DNA of 14,707 bases from an uncultured Oscillospiraceae bacterium. GTDB taxonomy: Bacteria > Bacillota > Clostridia > Oscillospirales > Acutalibacteraceae. A program made the translations under genes and the position numbers. The notes under the pieces were generated by a model. The model was given only the letters and a program-made list of their open reading frames with translations, did no database searches and had not been told where the DNA came from. Location of the stretch: contig URPQ01000050.1 in NCBI GenBank assembly GCA_900549755.1, positions 1 to 14,707 of the forward strand. Reading direction: 5' to 3'. The first letter of the stretch is position 1; each line of letters opens with the position of its first letter. Below, one piece after another: positions 13,509-14,707 of this stretch.

Positions 13509-14707
13509 TTACATTTTCTCGGGAGCGCTTATTTTCATAAGCGTGAGAACATTTTTAATAACCGTGGCTGTATCCGCGCAGAGGGTCAGCCTTGCCTGCA
13601 TAAGCGGCTCTTCAATTCCCTTAACGCGGCAGGCGGCGTAGAACTTATGGAATTTGGTAGCAAGCTCCATAACGTAGTGCGTAATTCTTGCAGGGTCGTA
13701 GGTCTTAGCCGACATTATAATTTCATCCGTCAGTGCCGCTATATGGAGGGTAAGCTCGCGTTCCTCGGGGGTGTTAAGCGCTTTGAGTTCCTCGGCGGTG
13801 CACTCGCGGCGGGTTATGCCCTCTGCCGCCAAATTGCGGAAAATGCTGCAAATGCGCGCGTAGGCGTACTGCACATAGTAAACGGGGTTTGAGTTTGACT
13901 CGTTTACCGCTAAATCCAAATCAAAATCAAAGTGACTGTTCGGCTCGCGCAGGTTAAAGAAGAATCGCGCCGCGTCAATCGGCACTTCGTCAAGCAGCGT
14001 TACAAGGGTTATAGCCTTGCCCGAGCGCTTTGAAGCCTTTATAACCTCGCCGTCGCGCACTAAGCGCACCATCTGCATAAGTACCGCGTCAAGGCGGGAC
14101 GCGTCCACCCCAAGGGCGGTAAGCGCGGCTTTAAGGCGCGGCACATAGCCGTGGTGGTCTGCGCCCAAAATATCAATAGCACGGTCGAATTTTCTTATTT
14201 CAAGCTTGTTATAGTGGTAGGCAATATCAGGCACAACATAGGTCGGCACGCCGTTTGCGCGCACCAGCACAAAGTCCTTATCGCAGCCGAAATCGGTAGC
14301 CTTAAACCACAGTGCATCCTCTGACATATAGGTGTGACCGCTGTTTTTAAGCAGCTCTATAATGCGCGCGGTCTCACCGTTTGCGTGCAGACTGCTCTCT
14401 TTAAACCATGTATTATAATGTATACGGTATTTCGCAAGGTCGTCTTTAAGCCCCTGAATATTCTTAGGCAGCGCGAAATCAACCAGTGCCTTGCGGCGCT
14501 CTTCTTCCGATTTTTTCATAAAGCTGTCGCCGTGTATTTCGGCAAACGCCTTTGCGTGGTTTATTATATCCTCGCCGTGGTATGAGTCCTCGGGCATTTC
14601 AACGCCCTCTTCAAACAACTGCCGATAGCGCAAATCAAGCGACAGCCCGAATTTATTTATCTGGTTGCCTGCGTCGTTAATGTAAAACTCGCGCTCGGTA
14701 TAGTAGC
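13509..14707 (-). CDS. argS: Arginyl-tRNA synthetase (5' end off window)
   Basis: About 399 C-terminal codons are present; the frame continues off the right edge without a stop. At the edge the peptide reads YYTEREFYINDAGNQI, the class I ArgRS segment that follows the HVGHL motif, which is itself outside the window. Further motifs are FVLVRANGVPTYVVPDIAYH, RAIDILGADHHGYVPRLKAA, the KMSKS-like KASKRSGKAITL loop, and AARFFFNLREPNSHFDFDLD. The all-alpha anticodon-binding domain follows (NPVYYVQYAYARICSI to VLTLMKISAPEKM, the usual ArgS terminus, with KFYAACRV). First gene of the visible argS-pncB-lipoprotein-lon run. Confidence 0.97.
   Translation of the reverse strand, partial: YYTEREFYINDAGNQINKFGLSLDLRYRQLFEEGVEMPEDSYHGEDIINHAKAFAEIHGDSFMKKSEEERRKALVDFALPKNIQGLKDDLAKYRIHYNTWFKESSLHANGETARIIELLKNSGHTYMSEDALWFKATDFGCDKDFVLVRANGVPTYVVPDIAYHYNKLEIRKFDRAIDILGADHHGYVPRLKAALTALGVDASRLDAVLMQMVRLVRDGEVIKASKRSGKAITLVTLLDEVPIDAARFFFNLREPNSHFDFDLDLAVNESNSNPVYYVQYAYARICSIFRNLAAEGITRRECTAEELKALNTPEERELTLHIAALTDEIIMSAKTYDPARITHYVMELATKFHKFYAACRVKGIEEPLMQARLTLCADTATVIKNVLTLMKISAPEKM

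Noticed and set aside
1..14707. CRISPR array, rRNA or tRNA genes, restriction or defence system
   Set aside because: No regularly spaced repeats, no tRNA- or rRNA-like sequence and no defence-family proteins were seen. If the element carries cargo of that kind it lies to the left of the window.

Overview
The window joins the right-hand end of an integrative mobile element (about 1-3300, all genes on +) to a stretch of Firmicutes chromosome (about 3363-14707, all genes on -). The host looks like a Clostridia-type bacterium: it has an asparagine T-box leader with a consensus sigma-A promoter, the lon-engB (ysxC) gene order, AGGAGG-type ribosome binding sites and a small Lipobox lipoprotein. Species cannot be named from the sequence alone.

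Mobile element, 1-~3300. From the left edge: the C-terminal end of a sigma-70-like regulator, a small conjugative-transposon helix-turn-helix protein that overlaps it, about 480 bases without a convincing gene but rich in hairpins, a TnpW-like protein, a small serine-recombinase-like protein whose catalytic serine is replaced by Asp, and, overlapping it by ATGA, a complete 586-aa large serine recombinase of the TnpX/TndX type. The body of the element, with its conjugation and cargo genes, lies to the left of the window. The right boundary must fall in the short gap between the recombinase stop (3291) and the stop of the convergent chromosomal gene (3363).

Chromosome, read right to left in the direction of transcription: argS (5' end off the window), pncB (nicotinate phosphoribosyltransferase), an uncharacterised lipoprotein, lon and engB. 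Gaps from argS to lon are 17-26 bases, so these look like one operon. lon and engB are separated by a 253-base gap packed with perfect hairpins. Immediately after engB comes a consensus promoter and an unusually long (about 520 nt) T-box leader with an Asn (AAC) specifier, then asnS and asnA. The leader thus couples tRNA-Asn charging with asparagine synthesis. Thirteen bases after asnA comes a membrane-bound nucleotide-sugar 4,6-dehydratase (CapD/PglF/FlaA1 type), interrupted by one in-frame TGA exactly where the family normally has glycine.

Most interesting: the TGA in the capD-like gene; the degenerate recombinase coupled to the large recombinase; a 272-bp inverted-repeat-bounded, multi-hairpin module inside the T-box leader; and two dense hairpin tracts (378-785 and 8844-9035).
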